This document shows positions 38,004 to 54,043 of a stretch of 64,000 nt of DNA, piece after piece. Made by a program: the position numbers and the translations under genes. The stretch lies in NCBI GenBank assembly GCA_028554755.1, contig JAPTOF010000005.1, positions 17,272,001 through 17,336,000 on the forward strand, written 5' to 3'. Within the stretch, counting starts at the first letter, position 1; every line of letters begins with the position of its first letter. Under the pieces are notes generated by a model, which was given only the letters and a program-made list of their open reading frames with translations, ran no database searches and had not been told where the DNA came from. The DNA comes from Cordia subcordata. Its lineage: Eukaryota; Streptophyta; Magnoliopsida; Boraginales; Cordiaceae.

Positions 38004-38548
38004 TATTTACAGGCTATGACATGCTAAGCATTTAAACATCTTTTTGTTTCTTCCTTCACCCGTGCATCACATATTTATGCTATGACATCTAAGCCTCTTT
38101 ATTTCCCAAATACAATATATATAAACGCTGTTTCTGCTATTGCTGCTAGCATTATTACTGGCCCCTCATTCTTCTCTTGCTATTACTTCCCCTTATTCTT
38201 CTCTTGATTCTCCATTTCTGCTCAGAATAAAGGACCATAAATGTTAGATTTTGATGCACATTATCAACTATTGTACATGCATTTTTTTCAGAAATTTCAG
38301 GATTTATGGTTAGTTCTTCTCTTCTTTTTTCCATCTCTAATCAACACAAAGCCAAAAAAAAAAATCGTATTTATATACGCATGTCCAAAACCCATATGTA
38401 ATTTCCCGAGAAATTTTCATGCTTAATTTTCTTTGTTTTCCTACCCCTGACCAACACAAAAGCAGAAAGAAATAAGCCCTTATACATTTTATAAAAAATT
38501 CATATCCATTTTATTCAAAAACTTTAAGACTTGTGATACAATCGCTAA

Positions 38549-38713
38549 GGGCCTGTTCGGAAAATTTAACTATTGGAGTAGCTGATAGCTGTTGTATTTT
38601 AGCCGTTAGCAGATAGCTATTTAATTAGCTGATTGAACAAAATGTGTTCTGTAAAATTAGCTGTTAAATTAGCTGATGAATGTTAAATGACGTAAAAACA
38701 CATTGATATCATG

Positions 38714-38751
<38 letters not shown>

Positions 38752-39314
38752 GTAATTACTATTACTATTATAGGAATAAGATAATATATTTCATAATTAG
38801 ATATTTATTTTCATAATCATGTTTTAATATTAAAGTATAACTAATTTTTTGATAAAATATTTATATCAATATTACAAAAATTAATTTTAATTTTAATAGA
38901 TTCAAAATTATTTTGCTAAAAAAAATGTACTAATAAAATTTATGCTTTTAGTAATGTTGATTACATAGAAATTGAAATTTATTTTTATATTATTTCTTAT
39001 TCATATTTGTCAAAGAAAAGACAAAAATATAGAAAGAGACTGGGAAAAGGCTAGAAAAAACAAAAAATGCAAAAGGGGTAGAATTGCAAAAAAAAAAAAC
39101 ACGAAAAACTAAAAGCTAGTTGAAACGCTAAAATTTTTAGTTTTTGAGAAACACTAGTTGAAATGCTAAAAGCCGCCTAAAAAGCTACTTGAAACGCTAG
39201 TTTACCGAACAGTAATAATTTAGCAAAATAATGTTTTGAAATAATTTAGCAAAATAGTGTTTTGACCAGTCAAAACACTAAACGCTACTTGAAAAGTTGT
39301 TGCCGAACACGCAC
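38549..39314. mobile_element. PIF/Harbinger-type MITE with TAA target duplication
   Basis: Ends GGGCCTGTTCGG and CCGAACACGCAC are inverted with two mismatches in 12, and TAA flanks both sides (38546-38548 and 39315-39317). The interior is non-coding and holds an ATT microsatellite (38713-38751), several TAGTTGAAACGCT-like words, and a 26-bp tandem pair at about 39208-39262. Confidence 0.75.
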
Positions 39315-39352
39315 TAAAACTTTCATCAAATAGTTTATATAAATAAAATGGT

Positions 39353-39677
39353 TGTATTGAATGTGGCCCGTGTTCTTGGAAAATTACAAATTACCTTTTA
39401 TGCACGTTACCTTATTAGCTTGTTACCTTTCTAGCACATAATTAATTAGTTGCCTTTTCTACTTAATATGTATTAGGAAACCTTTGCACTATAAATATGT
39501 GGCAATACTCATTGTGTTAGTTGCGTGAGAGAAACCAAAGTAAGCCTTGTAATATTCGTGATTAATAATAAATTATTCTCTGCTACTTGTGGATGTAGGT
39601 TTTAAGGTCGACCCACGTAATTTTTTTGTGTCCGTTTCCTTCTCGTATTCTTCATTTTTGCATGTTTTTCCCTAACA
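39353..39677 (+). repeat. 5' LTR of the copia element
   Basis: Starts TGTATTGAAT and ends CCTAACA; includes a TATA-like CACTATAAATATG about 135 bp in, which would set the RNA start, and an AATAATAAA poly(A)-like signal downstream. It matches the 3' LTR along its length with scattered substitutions and small indels. Confidence 0.92.
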
Positions 39678-39680
39678 AAC

Positions 39681-39694
39681 TGGTATCTAGAGCT
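39681..39694 (+). other. Primer-binding site (initiator tRNA-Met type)
   Basis: TGGTATCTAGAGC follows the 5' LTR by three bases; it is the canonical copia primer-binding site TGGTATCAGAGC with one inserted base. Confidence 0.8.
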
Positions 39695-40203
39695 TAAATA
39701 TTAATCCACTGCTTGAGGGAAAAAGGAAAAATCAAAACTCACTGTGAAACCAAAATTGCTCAAACCAAACGGTGCCTAACCAAACAAAGGTCTTTGCGCT
39801 GCGACGAGTGCTCCGATGCTGTCTACGTTGAGCATTGGTGGTTGGAGTGGAAGCTTACGTTGGCGTGCCGTGGTTCGTGTTTGGGTTTGAAGAACAAGCA
39901 AAAAAGATAGAGTTTGTGTGCTCTTGAGGTTAGTTTTGGATATTCAGGTTTTTTTTTTTTTTGGGCTTTGGGTTTGGGTTTTTTGGATCAAGCCTTGGTA
40001 ATGGCCTTATCCAGATTTGGTTAGGTCTTTTTGGTCTTGGGTCTTGGGCTTTGAAATTTTTTTTTTTTTGGGCTTAGTTGAATCAAAAGGTAAAAGGAAA
40101 ATATTTTTGGGTTAGACTTTTATTTTAAGACCAAAGGAAAAAAATATTTATTTCCTTTAGGGCCTTGCTGTTGAGTCCAGAAAAAAAAAAAGTTCTGGCC
40201 AGT

Positions 40204-40423
40204 TTGACCATGTTGACCGGGGTTTGACTAAGGGTTGACTTTGAACGTTGACCATTAACCGAGGGTTGACCGACTTTGACCAGAGCTTTACCCCACGTTT
40301 TTCGACTTGCTGAGTCCATTTTTGGACTTTGTTTCTCCAGATTCTGCTCTGAAGTACGTGTTTAGGGACGGTGTTGACTTTGACTAATAGGTTTGACTTT
40401 GACTGGTGTTGACCAAAGTTGAC
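40204..40423 (+). promoter_or_regulatory. Array of 13 TTGAC (W-box core) motifs in the copia leader
   Basis: TTGAC occurs 13 times on the plus strand within 220 bp (starts 40204, 40213, 40224, 40235, 40248, 40266, 40276, 40374, 40380, 40393, 40399, 40409, 40419), mostly as TTGACC or TTGACT. About 0.2 would be expected by chance. TTGAC[C/T] is the binding core of plant WRKY factors. The array lies between the primer-binding site and gag. Function is inferred only from motif density; the array may also be a simple tandem-repeat product. Confidence 0.75.
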
Positions 40424-40519
40424 CAAGGGTGTTCATAAGGTTTTTCGATGTGTTGAATCTGTTTTTGGGATCCCTTGAGCCAAATTCAATCCCGAAGTGC
40501 GAGTTTTGAGCAAACGAAG

Positions 40520-43500
40520 ATGTCTTCCACAGTTGGAAAGTTTGAAATTGCGAAGTTTGACGGGAGAATGAGTTTCAGTCTACGGAGGATCAAATTCAAG
40601 GCATTTATGACAATGCAAAGACTTTGGAAAGTCATTGAAGAAGTGATCCCAGAAAAAACAGTACCAGCAGCGAGAAAAAAACTCGAAGCGAAAGCGTTGA
40701 GTGCAATACATATGTCCGTGACGAATGAAGTATTGCTGGAAATTGCTGAGATTACTGAGAAGACGACAGCAGTTGAGGCTTGGAATACTTTGGTGGAATT
40801 GTATGCATCTAAATCTCTCACAAATCGCCTCTACTTGAAGAAACGATTGTATCATCTTAGAATGAAAGAAGGTACATCAGTAAAACAATACCTTGATGAG
40901 TTTACCTCTTATTTTATTACTTTAAAGGATGTGGGTGTTAAAATTATTGACGAAGACCAAGCTATGATCATATTATACTCCTTATAGCCTTCATATATGA
41001 ACTTTGTGGACACTATGTTGTACAAGAGGGATAAAATTACCTTTAAAGATGTGATTGTTTCATTAAAATCGAAGAATCTTCAAACACATATTTCGGGATA
41101 TAGAGAATGGGGAAGGTTTAGTGAGTAGAAGGAGATCGGAGAGTAAAGGGGGATCTTCGGGTAGAAAGAAAAGCAAGTCAAGGTCAACATCAAGAGCAAG
41201 AAAGCTACGCTATTTCGAGTGTGATGAGAAATGTCACATTAAGAAAGAATGTCCAAAACTGAAAAAGAGAAAGAAAAGATGGAGAACTTAGCTAATGTGG
41301 TAAAGAGTGCTGATAGTGATGAGGAGAACTCGAGTAGTACCGGGGATGTTTTGACTGTGAATGCATTACAGTGGCATAATCAATGAATTCTTGATACTGG
41401 TGCAACGTTCTATATGTATCCTCGGCGTGACAGGTTCTCTTCTTATTTCAAAAGAGAAGGGAAAGTCTTTCTAAGTAATGATCTTTCGTTGAAGGTAGAG
41501 GGAATGGACATCGTAAATATCAAGATATTTGATGGTATTACAAGATCTCTCGAGTGTTGGCATGTACTGGAGCAGAAGAAAAACTTGATTTCTCTTGGGT
41601 GTTTGGATTCTCATGGGTACAAATTTCATAGTGAGAATGGTGTTTTAAAGGTGACCAAAGGAGCAATTGTGCTCTTGAAAGGAACTTGACTAGCGGCTTA
41701 TATGTTCTTCAACGCAGTATGGTTACAAGTGTTGCAGTTGTTGCATTCGAGGAGAGTGATAATGACACCATGCAGTTATGGCACAAAAGGTTGGGCCATA
41801 CGAGCGAGAAGGGACTGACCGAGTTGAGCAAGAGGGATTTGCTTTGTGGGCAAAGAATGGGAAAGCTTAAATTCTGCGAGCATTGTGCTTTTGGAAAGTA
41901 AACCAGGGTGAAGTTCAGCAAGGGGCAGGAGAATACCAAATGTGCACTTGATTACATTCATTCTGATCTTTAGGGTCCTAATAAAGTTCCTTCCAAGAAA
42001 AATGCCAGGCATTACATCACTTTCATTTATGCATACTTTCGGATGGTATGGGTATAATTCTTAAAAACTAAAGATGAGACGTTTCCAACATTTATCGAGT
42101 GGAAGACGCTGATTAAGAAGCAGACTGGTAAACAAATTAAGTGTCTTAGGATTGACAGTGGGTTGGAATACTGCAATAAAGAGTTTGATGAGTTATGCAG
42201 GAAACATGGCATTGTGAGACACTACACATGTGTAGGGACATCACAACAGAATGGAGTTACAGAATGCATGAATAGAACTCTGGTGGAGAAAGCTCGTTGT
42301 ATGCTTTCTTATTCTGGCTTGAGTCAAGACTTTTGGGCCGAAACCGTTAATACGGCGTGTTACTTGGTGAATAGGTCTCAATCTAAAGCTATTGAACTGA
42401 AAACTCCTTTTGAGTTATGGTCCGGTAAGACTGCTGACTACTCTTAATTGAGGGTGTTCGGATGCCCTGCATACGCTCACGTGAAGGATGGTAAGTTGGA
42501 GCCAAAGGCAAAGAAATGTATATTCCTAGGCTATGCGTCCGAGAGGAAAGGTTACAGGTTGTGATGCACAGATCCAAAGTCTCCAGATTTTCTCATCAGC
42601 AGAGATGTCACATTCAATGAGTCTGCTTCATTATACCAAGAAAAAAAGAAAGTAGTAGCTAGTTTAGACTACGATGTCAAAGAGTAGATGGAGGTATTTT
42701 CTGATGTTCTCAGTGATAGCAGTCCAATTCAGCCGACTCAACCAACTGAGGTGTATGATCAAAATGTGCCTAAACAACAGAAGTACAACATTGCTACTGG
42801 GCGAGAAAAGATACAGATTAAGGAGCCTTAAAGGTATGGATACGCTGATCTTGTTGCTTATGCTTTGACTATTGCTAAAACAATTGAAAAACATGAGCCA
42901 AATTCATACAAAGAGGCCATATCTAGGAAAGATTCTACTTAGTGGGTAGGTGTCATGAGTGAGCAGATTGAGTCTCTTCAGAAGAATCAAACATGGGAGC
43001 TTGTTGAATTGCCTCAGACAGCAAGTTATCGGTAGCAAATGGGTTTACAAGAAAAAGGAAGGTATTCTAGGGGTTGAGGGTCTTCGATACAAGGCAGGGT
43101 TGGTGGCGAAAGGCTATACACAAAGGGAGGGTGTTGACTTCAACGAAGTGTTCTTTCAGGTTGTAAAACATACTTCCATCAGGGTTTTCCTTGCCTTGGT
43201 TGCTCTTCATGACTTAGAGCTTGAGCAGCTAGATGTGAAAACGGCATTTTTGCATGGAAATCTTGAAAAGCAAACTTACATAAGTCAACTGGAGGGATAT
43301 GTAGTTCCTGGTAAGGAGAACCATATTTGCAAACTGAAAAAGTCCTTATATGGGTTGAAGCAATCTCCTCGGCAGTGGTACAAGAGATTTGACACATTCA
43401 TGGTAGGTGCTGAATACACAAGGAGTGCCTATGCCAGTTGTGTGTATTTCAAGAAGCTTCTAGATGGTTCATTTGTGTACTTGTTGTTGTATGTCGATGA

Positions 43501-44470
43501 TATGCTTATTGCTGCTAAAAGCATGTCTGTCATCGACGAATTAAAGAAGCAGCTGAGTGATGAGTTTGAGATGAAGGATCTTGGAGCAGCGAATAAGATT
43601 CTTGGCATGGAAATTCACAGAGATGGAAACATTGGGAAGCTGTTCTTGTCTCCGCAGAGTTATATTGAGAAGGTGCTGGAGCGTTTCGGGATGCATAAAG
43701 CTAAGCCTGTGAGTGTGCCGCTTGCTGCTCATTTCAAGTTATCTGTAGATTTGTCACCTAAAACCGTGGAGGAGGTGGAGCATATGTATCATGTTTCATA
43801 CTCGAGTGCTGTTAATAGCTTGATGTATGCTATGGTGTGCACTCGTCTTGACATTTCACATGTAATTAGTGTTGTGAGCAGGTATATGGCATCACCTAGG
43901 AAAGCACACTGGGAAGTAGTGAAATGGATAATGAGATATTTGCGTGGCACTGTGAATGTAGGTTTACTATTTAGCAAAATGCCTGGAGATTGCGCGAGGT
44001 TGGTAGGTTATTGTGATTCAAACTTTGCAGGTGACCTTGATAAGAGAAAATCTCTGACGGATTACGTGTTTACTCTCTCTGGATGTACTATTAGTTGGAA
44101 AACAACATTACAGTCTACTGTGGCATTGTCGACTATTGAGGCAGAGTACATGGCAATTGCAGAAGTTGCGAAGGAGACCATGTTGTTACAAGGCCTGGTT
44201 CGTGATCTTGGATTGCAGTAAGATACAAGTACAGTCTTTTGTGATAGCCAGAGTGCAATCCATCTGACGAATAATCAGATGTATCATAAGAGGACTAAAC
44301 ACATTGACATCAGATATCACTTTATCAAAGATGTCATATCACAAGAAATCATATCGGTGCAGAAGATATCTATCCATGAGAATCCAGCAGATATGATGAC
44401 TAAGGTGGTTCTGGTCAGCATGTTCAAGCATTGTTTAGACTTGGTTGCTATTTGCGGTGAAGAGCATTGA
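40520..44470 (+). pseudogene. Disrupted copia Gag-Pol polyprotein
   Basis: Gag starts at ATG 40520 (MSSTVGKFEIAKFDG) with an UBN2-like region. A zinc knuckle near 41215 has lost its first cysteine (YFEC..CHIKKEC). The protease has an ILDTGA active site (about 41390). The GAG-pre-integrase region contains LWHKRLGH, and the integrase catalytic D, D and E lie in HSDL, RIDSGLEY and NGVTECMNRTL. The RT has YVDDML at about 43490, and RNase H runs to 44470. In-frame stops occur at 40985, 41384, 41899, 41971, 42055, 42445, 42562, 42685, 42829, 42940 and 44219, with frameshifts near 41090, 41683 and 43020. The longest intact stretch is most of RT to RNase H (to 44221). It cannot make a functional polyprotein. 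Confidence 0.93.
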
Positions 44471-44541
44471 GCCTTTAGGGGCAGTTGCCAGCTGGGACGA
44501 TAGTGTGTTGATTGGAGCGAATACGTTCTAAAGTGGAGATT

Positions 44542-44870
44542 TGTTGAATATGGCCCGTATTCTTGGGCAACAAGAATAGCAAATTACCTTTTATGCATGT
44601 TACCTTATTAGCTTGTTACCTTTCTAGCGCATAATTAATTAGTTGCCTTTTCTGTTTAATAGGTTTTAGGAAATCTTTGCACTATAAATATGTGGCAATA
44701 CTCATTGCGTTAGATGTGTGAGAGAAACCAGAGTAAGCCTTGTAGTATTCATGATCAATAATAAATTATTCTCTACTGCCCATAGACGTAGGCTTTAAGG
44801 CCGAACCACGTAATTTTTTTGTGTCCGTTTTCTTCTCATATTCTTCATTTTTGCATGTTTTTCCCCAATA
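44542..44870 (+). repeat. 3' LTR of the copia element
   Basis: Starts TGTTGAATATGG directly after a purine-rich AAGTGGAGATT tract (the polypurine-type primer site) and ends CCCAATA, where the 5' LTR ends in ACA. Homologous throughout to 39353-39677. Confidence 0.92.
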
Positions 44871-45425
44871 GTTTGGTTAATCGAAAAATGTTCTCCAATT
44901 GACTTATTTTTCAATGCTACTAGACTCTATAAAATCAGGAAAAACTTTTTCCAAGAAAAATATTTTCTCGCAAACAAACGGAACCTTAATGAAAAATAAT
45001 TACTTGTTCTTTAGGTTTGCATTAATTTGTTCCAAATTTTTTTCAAAAGTATTTTTGTGAGTTCAGAAATTGAAGTTGGCCTGTTTGGCCTACTTTTATA
45101 AGGACTTTTGCATAAAGTACGAAATTAAAAAAAGTTGAAAAACCAAAGAGCTTTTGGAGCTTTTCAGAAAAGGTTTTTAAAAAGCTATCTTTACATCATA
45201 AAAGAAATTGTTTTTCTTCATTTTTCATCAAAAGTACTACTCCGATCTATCTTGTAAAAGTTCAATATTATCCTCAAAACAACTGAATACTCAACTTTTA
45301 AAATACAAGACAAATAAGTAACAATATTTCTTTAACAACACTTTTACAGAAATTCTAAATCTAAAAACTTTATATACCTCAACAATTGAAATATCATAAT
45401 TATAATTAGACCAAACAAAAAATAA
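44871..45425. other. Intergenic spacer with MITE remnant
   Basis: No gene. About 44876-44990 matches one arm of the MITE at 32861-33291 and ends GCAAACAAACGGAACCTTAA. The rest is AT-rich, with one CCTGTTTGGCC word near 45080 that may be another transposon end. Confidence 0.55.
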
Positions 45426-48400
45426 ATCTATTGACCATAACAAATTAAAGTCCTGCCACTCTACAAAACCATGGAGTCAAAGGTTATCAAGCTTGACTTG
45501 GATCTAGAGGCCAAATTATGATTGAGTATATTGTTATTGTTTGTTTCCTTTCTGTTTGTCTCATTTGAGGTCCTTATTTCAAGTTGTGCCATCAACTTTA
45601 ACTACGTTCACATCATTGAAGTAGCTCTTCTAGAAGTGATAATCTCGATCCAAATTGTGTTGGAGGCAAAGGTCGTAGGTGCGGAGCAAAAACAAGCTGT
45701 AGTTGTGTTCTTGTCTTATTGACGCAAAATTTTTCCCCGGACGACTTTAGAACCTAATAATAGAGTTTTAGTAATGGTGAATTTACACAAATTATTTTAT
45801 TGTGACAGCAAATTCATGCTTAACATTACCAAGAAAAATAACATATTGTAACACCCATGTACATTGGTGTCGTGTAAAATTTGTATTCAATTTATAATAA
45901 CGTAACATATTGTTATAACGATGTCACAATATATATACTAGTTACATGGAAAAACTTTAGATAAAATTTCTCTCACATGGAAAAATAAATAAAATCCAAG
46001 ACCATTTATAAGATGTTGGCTCATTACTCATATTAACCAATTAATTTTTGTAATAGAACCTCAGTAATTTTTTAACATGCTATTAGAGTTGGTCTTTAAT
46101 TTTGGTCCAATCCTTCATGCATCTATCCATGTATAACTCATCAAGCTCATTCAACGTGCATTTGAGCCATCAGCCACTCAAATGGTTCATGAAAAATGTT
46201 GGAATACAATTCCTTATACATGAAAAAATAATAAAATCTAACACCAGGTCCTGGCGTACTCCTCATTTTAGGTCTTGGGTTTTAAGATGGAATTGCAAGT
46301 GTTGTTCCTCGCCCAAAAACAAAAAATTGTAAATGTTGGATACAATTCCTTCCCCCTGGAAAAACAATAAAACTTGTGTCTCTGTTCACGTATGACCCAC
46401 TGAGCCCGTTCATCATGTATATGAGCCATAGGCCACTCAAGTGGTGCATGGAAAAATGTTGGAATATAATTTCTTTCATATGAAAAAATAATAAAATCTA
46501 ACACCAACTTATATAGTCTTAAACCACTTCTCATATTGATCAATTAGTTTTTATAATAGAACTAGAAGCATAGTATATACCATATACATAAATTTACAAT
46601 ATAATATTAATGAGCATAAGCGATAGTAGAAGCAAATACTTAATCTGAGCCATTGTTGTAAAAGAGACAATAAGAGAGAGGATCTAACCATATATATAAT
46701 ATAATTTGATAGACGTGCTCACAAAAGCCTTTATCAAAATATATAAGGCTATGCACAACATAACCATAATGACTTATGAGGTAAGTTTAATCGAATATGA
46801 TCACAAGCCAACTTGTGAATAATATATTTAGCCTATTTTACAAAAACAAAATATAATTAACAGTAGCCCATATTAAAGAAAAATATTCTAACAAGAACCT
46901 CATTCTCAATATACAAATTTAAATATTTTAAACCAATTACGCTCAACATATTATCAAGCCAATAATTAAACTTGAGTCGTTACTACCAAAGACCTAGAGG
47001 TCACTTTTAGTGTGAATGGGTTTAGATATTAATTTGTGTTAGTCACCATATAATCGGTCTTTAATCTCCCTTAACATTAAAAAGAATTATTTTGAGTCGT
47101 TACAGAGAATGTCAAATTGGCTGAATATACACAGACATACATCAAAGACAGGTGGCCCCTATAACAACGGAAAAAGATTTAAAGTAGGAAAAAGATGTCG
47201 ATTTCAAGTATAGGTCCCATTGGTACATTTTCACCACCTTACACTGATAAGGCTGGTAATGGAGTCAGGCTTTTGTATGGAGGCCACATATGACTTTGAA
47301 ATGAACATAAACCTCAGCTGCCCGGCAAAGAAAACATGAACGTAGCTGCCCAGCCTAAAAACAATATGAACACAGCAATGCAAATATTTATTCATCTCAA
47401 AAAAAAAAAAAAGGAAAAAAAGGCAGAAATGTTTCAGGAATGGTTGTGTAAATTTTGGGCTCCATTGGGAATGGTTTTTGAAAAAATTATTTTTGTATGA
47501 CTTTCGGAAAGATGTTGCTGGAGAAGATTCAGCTTTGCTCCCTTGTAATATATCCTATCAAGGGGTGAACAGGTCGTTTAGGGAGGAAAAAAAGAATTAG
47601 ATTATAATTTATTTTTGAAGAAACCAACTCACATGAATTGCATTCTCTCTTAATGAGTTTGGACTTTCTCATGATAGTGATGAGGATATTATCCTCACTT
47701 CTTTTTTATTCAGAGAAATTTAAGAAATAAGTTTAGAACAAAAAAGAATACAAAATTTTAATATGTTAGGTAATGAAAGGTGATAAAGTTTAAGAAACGA
47801 AGAAGTAAAACTAAAGAGAGTAAAGAAGGCAGAAAAGAGAGAAAAAATATAAAAGAAAATAACACAATAAATAATTATAAAATACACTTCTTTGTACAAT
47901 GACTATAGTTATCTATTTATATTTCTGTATATACATTGAGACTTTATTATTCTATTAATTATTACATATTTTTAAAATTAATTGTTAATTTACATTAAAA
48001 ATTTATACATAAATTTGCCTTTGTCTGTTATTAATGCTGTATTTGGGATAAACTTGTTATAAGATGTTTTTCTTATTGATGTGAATGAGATAATTCTTTT
48101 TATCTTATAAAATATAAGATATCTTATTATAAGTATTTTACGAAAACTCGTAAACTATTGTTAATCCTATAAACCAAATCACATCGATTCCCTATATATT
48201 TATCGTGAAGTAGACCACAGAGACGACCTTTTTTCTTCTTAATCAGGCTCAATTTCTACTTTACATTGTAAATGGCCAAATTGAGATGGGGTGCAACATT
48301 AATACAATGTTAGTAGGGACTATACCCCCTATTGAGCATATAATAAGATTCAATTTAAAAGATTAGCTAGCTTTGATTCAAAAAATTATGGGTACTTTTA

Positions 48401-49405
48401 AAATTTAGCTTTTTGCTAAAATAAAATTTCAGATCAATTGAATGGAGTAAATTTTTTTCATGGCTTCAAGTGCCCTATATATTCAACACCTTCTGCAAAG
48501 TGGTAGCTGAGGATGGGCTTAAAGCACTATTCTTGTGCCAATCTTGTTGTGAAATACATTTTTTTCACATCTTAGGGCTTGATAATTGACAGCATGTCTC
48601 ACAAAAACAAAGGTGATTAGACTGAGTGACTAGACGCAAGACACTTTGTCAATTTTTGAGCCGTTAAAATTTATTAATTATTAAGTGATTTAAGGATCAA
48701 TTCTCGCTACTTGTAAGTAATCGGCTTTTATCTAAGATCCTTTGAAGTGGAAAAAAAAAATTTAAGTGGAAGAAATATTGGATGTCATATCTTGTCACCT
48801 AACATTAAATCTAATAGAGCAGGTAGCTTGCAAAAATTATTGAATTCAAAACAAACGTTTGGTCCACACGTCAACCGATTAATTTAATAAGAAAGGGAGA
48901 CAGCACTTGACTTTTTGGTGAATGCCATCCAACCAAATTTAATTCAATTGTTTAGTTATTCAATCTTCAATTAGTGAACTTGTCAGTTCAACTAATCCTT
49001 TTTTAAAATCTCAAGTGGACGAATACAAATTTTGAGACATTCTTTGATTTGTAGACAATGGAATTCAAACATGAACTCTATACAATTACAATTCATTATT
49101 TCTATCTTGTTGGTTCTTCTTTATTTTTTTTCTTTCTTTCAGCATACCAATTTATGCCTAGCGTATTCTTTCCTTTTCCTTTTCATTTTTTTTCTTTTTT
49201 ATATCTTTTCGTAGACAAATTCCGTGCATTTTCACACCTAAGATTTACATATACATATATATATATATATATATATTACTATCGAGGGAGATTTTTTTTT
49301 TTTTTAATTATTTAGGTGGTTGGTTGGGTATTTCGATTCCAAGAAGAGAAAGGAAATCACCTAAACTTTTTTCTTTTCTTTCTTTTGGGTCCACCTAAAC
49401 TTGGT
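45426..49405. repeat. Non-coding segmental duplication, right copy
   Basis: Collinear with 24733-28003 in the same orientation, about 20.7 kb away. It is longer because of extra sequence at about 45.95-47.1 kb, which holds its own tandem repeat, and it lacks the two MITEs of the left copy. No frames are conserved with the left copy. An (AT)n run lies at about 49250-49274. Confidence 0.8.
46110..46510. repeat. Diverged tandem pair inside the right segmental copy
   Basis: Two units about 240 bp apart share TTGAGCCATCAGCCACTCAA-type sequence, ATGTTGGAATA.AATT and an AATAATAAAATCTAACACC tail (ending at about 46244 and 46505). No coding potential. Confidence 0.7.
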
Positions 49406-49631
49406 GCTCAAGCAGTTGAAGTCAAAAATTGATTCGGGCCAAGCTGACTCATAAGACGTGAGTCAAAAAATGATGTAGACGGATTCTTGGGCTCCAAGCT
49501 CAATCAACATTTATTAATTGAATCCTCAGAGCCTCAAATGAACTCAGGTGACGATAGATACTAGTGAAGGGATAACAATTTAATTTAGAAATCATTTGAA
49601 TTGACTTACAAAAAAAACATATTTTTTTTAA

Positions 49632-49841
<210 letters not shown>

Positions 49842-50852
49842 TAATTATCTTTTGCTCTTATCATTTTCAATTTTTCATGAGTAAATATTTTAATTCTCAT
49901 ATACTTCTTTTATCATTGTTTTAACGTTACGAGAAAATCTATTTAGGTTAGTGTGATGTAGCACACCAAAATTTATGATGATATTGCTATGGTAATTCTC
50001 AAATTAATTTTTAGTTATAAACAAATTGAGTAGTAGGTTGGCCTTAGGACGGCCCACTTGTTCATATGGTCCCAAAACAATGGGCCTGAGAGACCCAGAC
50101 TAGCAGGCTAGGTGGGCTGATGGTTGTCAGCCTGCATAGCCTTGAAACAACAGGTTTGCCTTTGTTTTCATTTTGTTATATATTTATTTTTCTCAATTTG
50201 CCCTCCAATAACTATAAGGACTAATTTTGGAGGAAAAAAAATGAAAACTTGGCCCCCTAGCTCGTGTTACTTAGTAGATTTAAAAAATAAAAAATAGAAA
50301 AAAAATTGGCCCAGCTATATATTTGCTGAACATATCAACAATTTATAAACATATTTTATCAAAATACTTTCCTGCTTATTTATTACTTGCTTATAACTAT
50401 AAAAATCTGCTTACAAGTATCGATTGTTTGTAACTAGCTTACAAAAACCAAAACCAAACACCCTCTTAATCGTTTGGTCCGTTAAAACCATAATAAATTA
50501 ATTTCACATTAATCAGAACACTCTATTCTACATTGGTTATACAAGATCTGGATCAATTAATTAAATTTTAATGTGTTAACAAATTATTAGTTGTTAGGAA
50601 CAATATCAGAGCAGTTTACTTGGGATCTATTTAGACACTAAAATATCACAGGAGGTGTTTAATAATAATAATAATGTAATTACACTTCAATTTCTTTATC
50701 TCAGATTTGGTATTACTTGATACAAAATTGCTTCTCTAATAATTACACCTCAATGAAAATTTCATGCCGACAAGTAGAGCTAAGCTGTGCTTACCCTTAA
50801 TCAATAACCATAAATGAAATGCTAAAAACGACCAACTTTGACCACCCACAAA

Positions 50853-50874
50853 GCCGCCGCCGCCGCCGCCGCCG
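50853..50874. repeat. (GCC)7 run in the Nudix promoter
   Basis: Seven GCC triplets about 160 nt upstream of the start codon at 51030. The corresponding place in unit B has an interrupted CCGCC-rich sequence. Confidence 0.85.
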
Positions 50875-50976
50875 GAGAAGCGACATCCTTAAATTTCGTC
50901 AAATCAAAGGCCGAAAACGTGTGTAAGCCTACTCAATTCAGTAAACACGGTACATTCATTACTGCTGTGGCGGCTG

Positions 50977-54043
<3,067 letters not shown>

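Larger units (their letters stand above)
39353..44870 (+). mobile_element. Full-length, inactive Ty1/copia LTR retrotransposon
   Basis: Two direct LTRs (39353-39677 and 44542-44870) enclose, in order, a primer-binding site, an untranslated leader, gag, protease, integrase, reverse transcriptase and RNase H. Integrase before RT defines the copia order. By eye the LTRs differ at roughly one position in ten, implying an old insertion. Flanks read ATGGT on the left and GTTTG on the right, so a clean 5-bp target duplication is not visible. The right flank is part of a MITE related to 32861-33291, so the element appears to have inserted next to or into it. All polyprotein domains are interrupted. 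Confidence 0.95.

Noticed and set aside
39348..44875. 5-bp target duplication of the copia element
   Set aside because: Flanks ATGGT and GTTTG do not match; a shifted TGGT match is too short to claim.
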